Assembly: GCA_019245275.1 (NCBI GenBank)
Contig: JAFARW010000137.1
Coordinates: forward strand, 1-7,492
Reading direction: 5' to 3'
From: Vulcanimicrobiota bacterium
GTDB taxonomy: Bacteria; Vulcanimicrobiota; Vulcanimicrobiia; Vulcanimicrobiales; Vulcanimicrobiaceae
Length of the DNA stretch: 7,492 nucleotides
This document shows, one piece after another, positions 6,434-7,492 of the stretch. The position numbers and the translations under genes were made by a program. Under the pieces are notes generated by a model. The model ran no database searches. It was not told where the DNA came from and saw only the letters and a list, made by a program, of their open reading frames with translations. The first letter of the stretch is position 1. Each line of letters starts with the position of its first letter.

Positions 6434-7492
6434 ATGCACCTGATGTGGTCGGGCGGTTATCGTCCTGATAAGCCGCAAGTCGGCAAAGTCGACTTACGGC
6501 GGATCGGTGCTTTCTTCGCGCCGTATTGGAAGCAAGAAGCCGTCGTCCTCGCCTGCATGGTCGTCGTTTCGCTCTTGGGGCTCTTGCCGGCCATCATCAC
6601 CGCGAAGATCATCGACAGCGCAATTCCGCATCACGATCTGCACGAATTGCTGCTCGACGTGTCAGTGATCGCAGGTTCAGCACTTGTTGCAATGCTGATC
6701 GGTGTCTATCAGGGCTACTTGAACTCCGTCGTCGGCGAAGGCATCATGCGCGACATCCGAACGAGCCTCGTCGCGCATCTTCATAAGATGCCGCTTTCGT
6801 TTTTCACGAACACGAAAACCGGCGAGATCATGAACCGCGTTTCAAACGACGTCGATAATATCGACAACGTCGTAACCGGAACGCTCGTAACGATCATTAC
6901 GAACGTGCTGATGATTGCGACGACGCTCGTGACCATGTTCGTCATCAACTGGAGATTGTCGCTGCTCGCGATTGCCGTCGTGCCGTTGATGATCTTGCCG
7001 CTCACGCCGGTCGGGCGCAGGATGTACGAAATACGCAAGCGGACGCGCGAGAAGCGCGATGAGATCGAAAGCATCACCCAAGAGACGCTCTCGATCTCCG
7101 GCATCACCCTAATCAAGTCGTTCGCGCGCGAGCCGTATGAGAAGTCGCGCTTCTACGATGTCGGCACGCGCTTGATGAAGCTCGAGATTTCGCTCGCGAT
7201 GGTCGGCCGGTGGTTCATCGGCGCCATCAGCGCGATGGTCGTGATCGGTCCGGCAATCGTCTGGTTCGGCGGCGGCTGGCTGGCGATTCGCGGCGGTTTG
7301 ACAACCGGTATCATCGTTGCATTCGTCAGCCTGATCGTTTCGCGGCTATACGGACCTGCCGCCGCACTCGCCGGCATCCAAGTGCAGATCGTCAGCGCGC
7401 TCGCGGTGTTCGAGCGCATCTTCGATTACCTGGATATGAAGCCCGAGCCGTACGTAACGCCCGGTGCGGTCGCGCTCGAGCATCTTCGCGGC
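6434..7492 (+). CDS. ABC exporter, transmembrane domain (gene runs off the right edge)
   Basis: The frame is open from ATG 6434 to the window edge, 353 residues with no stop. It encodes the membrane domain of a half-transporter of the MsbA/LmrA-like exporter type, which uses ATP to move lipids, drugs or peptides across the membrane. Six hydrophobic helices are visible (about 36-60, 78-97, 150-171, 175-195, 258-280 and 288-306). The first cytoplasmic loop has the family pattern RTSLVAHLHKMPLSFF (109-124) then TGEIMNRVSNDVDNI (129-143), and the second has the conserved GITLIKSFARE (223-233). The C-terminal segment FERIFDYLDMKPE (326-338) is the usual lead-in to the ATPase domain, whose Walker and signature motifs lie outside the window. 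The substrate cannot be told. It is on the same strand 54 bases after dnaJ with no clear terminator between, so read-through is possible. A partner half-transporter may follow, or it may be a homodimer. Confidence 0.95.
   Translation, partial: MHLMWSGGYRPDKPQVGKVDLRRIGAFFAPYWKQEAVVLACMVVVSLLGLLPAIITAKIIDSAIPHHDLHELLLDVSVIAGSALVAMLIGVYQGYLNSVVGEGIMRDIRTSLVAHLHKMPLSFFTNTKTGEIMNRVSNDVDNIDNVVTGTLVTIITNVLMIATTLVTMFVINWRLSLLAIAVVPLMILPLTPVGRRMYEIRKRTREKRDEIESITQETLSISGITLIKSFAREPYEKSRFYDVGTRLMKLEISLAMVGRWFIGAISAMVVIGPAIVWFGGGWLAIRGGLTTGIIVAFVSLIVSRLYGPAAALAGIQVQIVSALAVFERIFDYLDMKPEPYVTPGAVALEHLRG

Overview
The window looks like chromosomal DNA from a moderately GC-rich, free-living type of bacterium. 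The genes are ordinary housekeeping genes and I see no phage, insertion sequence, CRISPR array, tRNA or rRNA. The DnaK is about 23 residues shorter than the E. coli protein between residues 73 and 92, which is the form typical of Gram-positive (monoderm) Hsp70. The chaperone order dnaK-grpE-dnaJ resembles Actinobacteria rather than the hrcA-grpE-dnaK-dnaJ order of Firmicutes. RNase J is present. These traits suggest a Terrabacteria-like lineage. An uncultured phylum such as Eremiobacterota (WPS-2), Dormibacterota or Chloroflexota is my guess, and I cannot prove it from this sequence.

Layout. Positions 1-295 (minus strand) hold the N-terminal part of ribonuclease J, which runs off the left edge. 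Reading rightward, all on the plus strand, come a small putative exported protein (298-576), a five-helix Yip1-family membrane protein (627-1343), a membrane-anchored HtrA/DegP-type serine protease with one PDZ domain (1439-2647), a clear intrinsic terminator (2670-2708) and a 227-base leader. Then come dnaK (2875-4743), a terminator-like hairpin (4753-4786), grpE (4802-5368), dnaJ (5369-6379) and the transmembrane half of an ABC exporter (6434 to the right edge). The ABC reading frame has no stop inside the window, and its ATP-binding domain lies beyond it. No gene-free stretch exceeds 300 bases.

How the genes work together. DnaK, GrpE and DnaJ form the Hsp70 folding machine in the cytoplasm: DnaJ delivers clients and triggers ATP hydrolysis, and GrpE releases ADP. 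HtrA does quality control outside the membrane but is separated from dnaK by its own terminator, so it is probably a separate transcription unit. The hairpin after dnaK could let DnaK be made in excess of GrpE and DnaJ.

No wholly new system is evident. The points most worth a second look are a DnaJ whose zinc domain is reduced to two of the usual four CxxCxGxG motifs, a dnaJ TTG start that directly abuts the grpE stop in the same frame, the hairpin between dnaK and grpE, a dnaK leader with no recognisable CIRCE or HAIR element, and the small exported protein whose start lies two bases from the divergent RNase J start.
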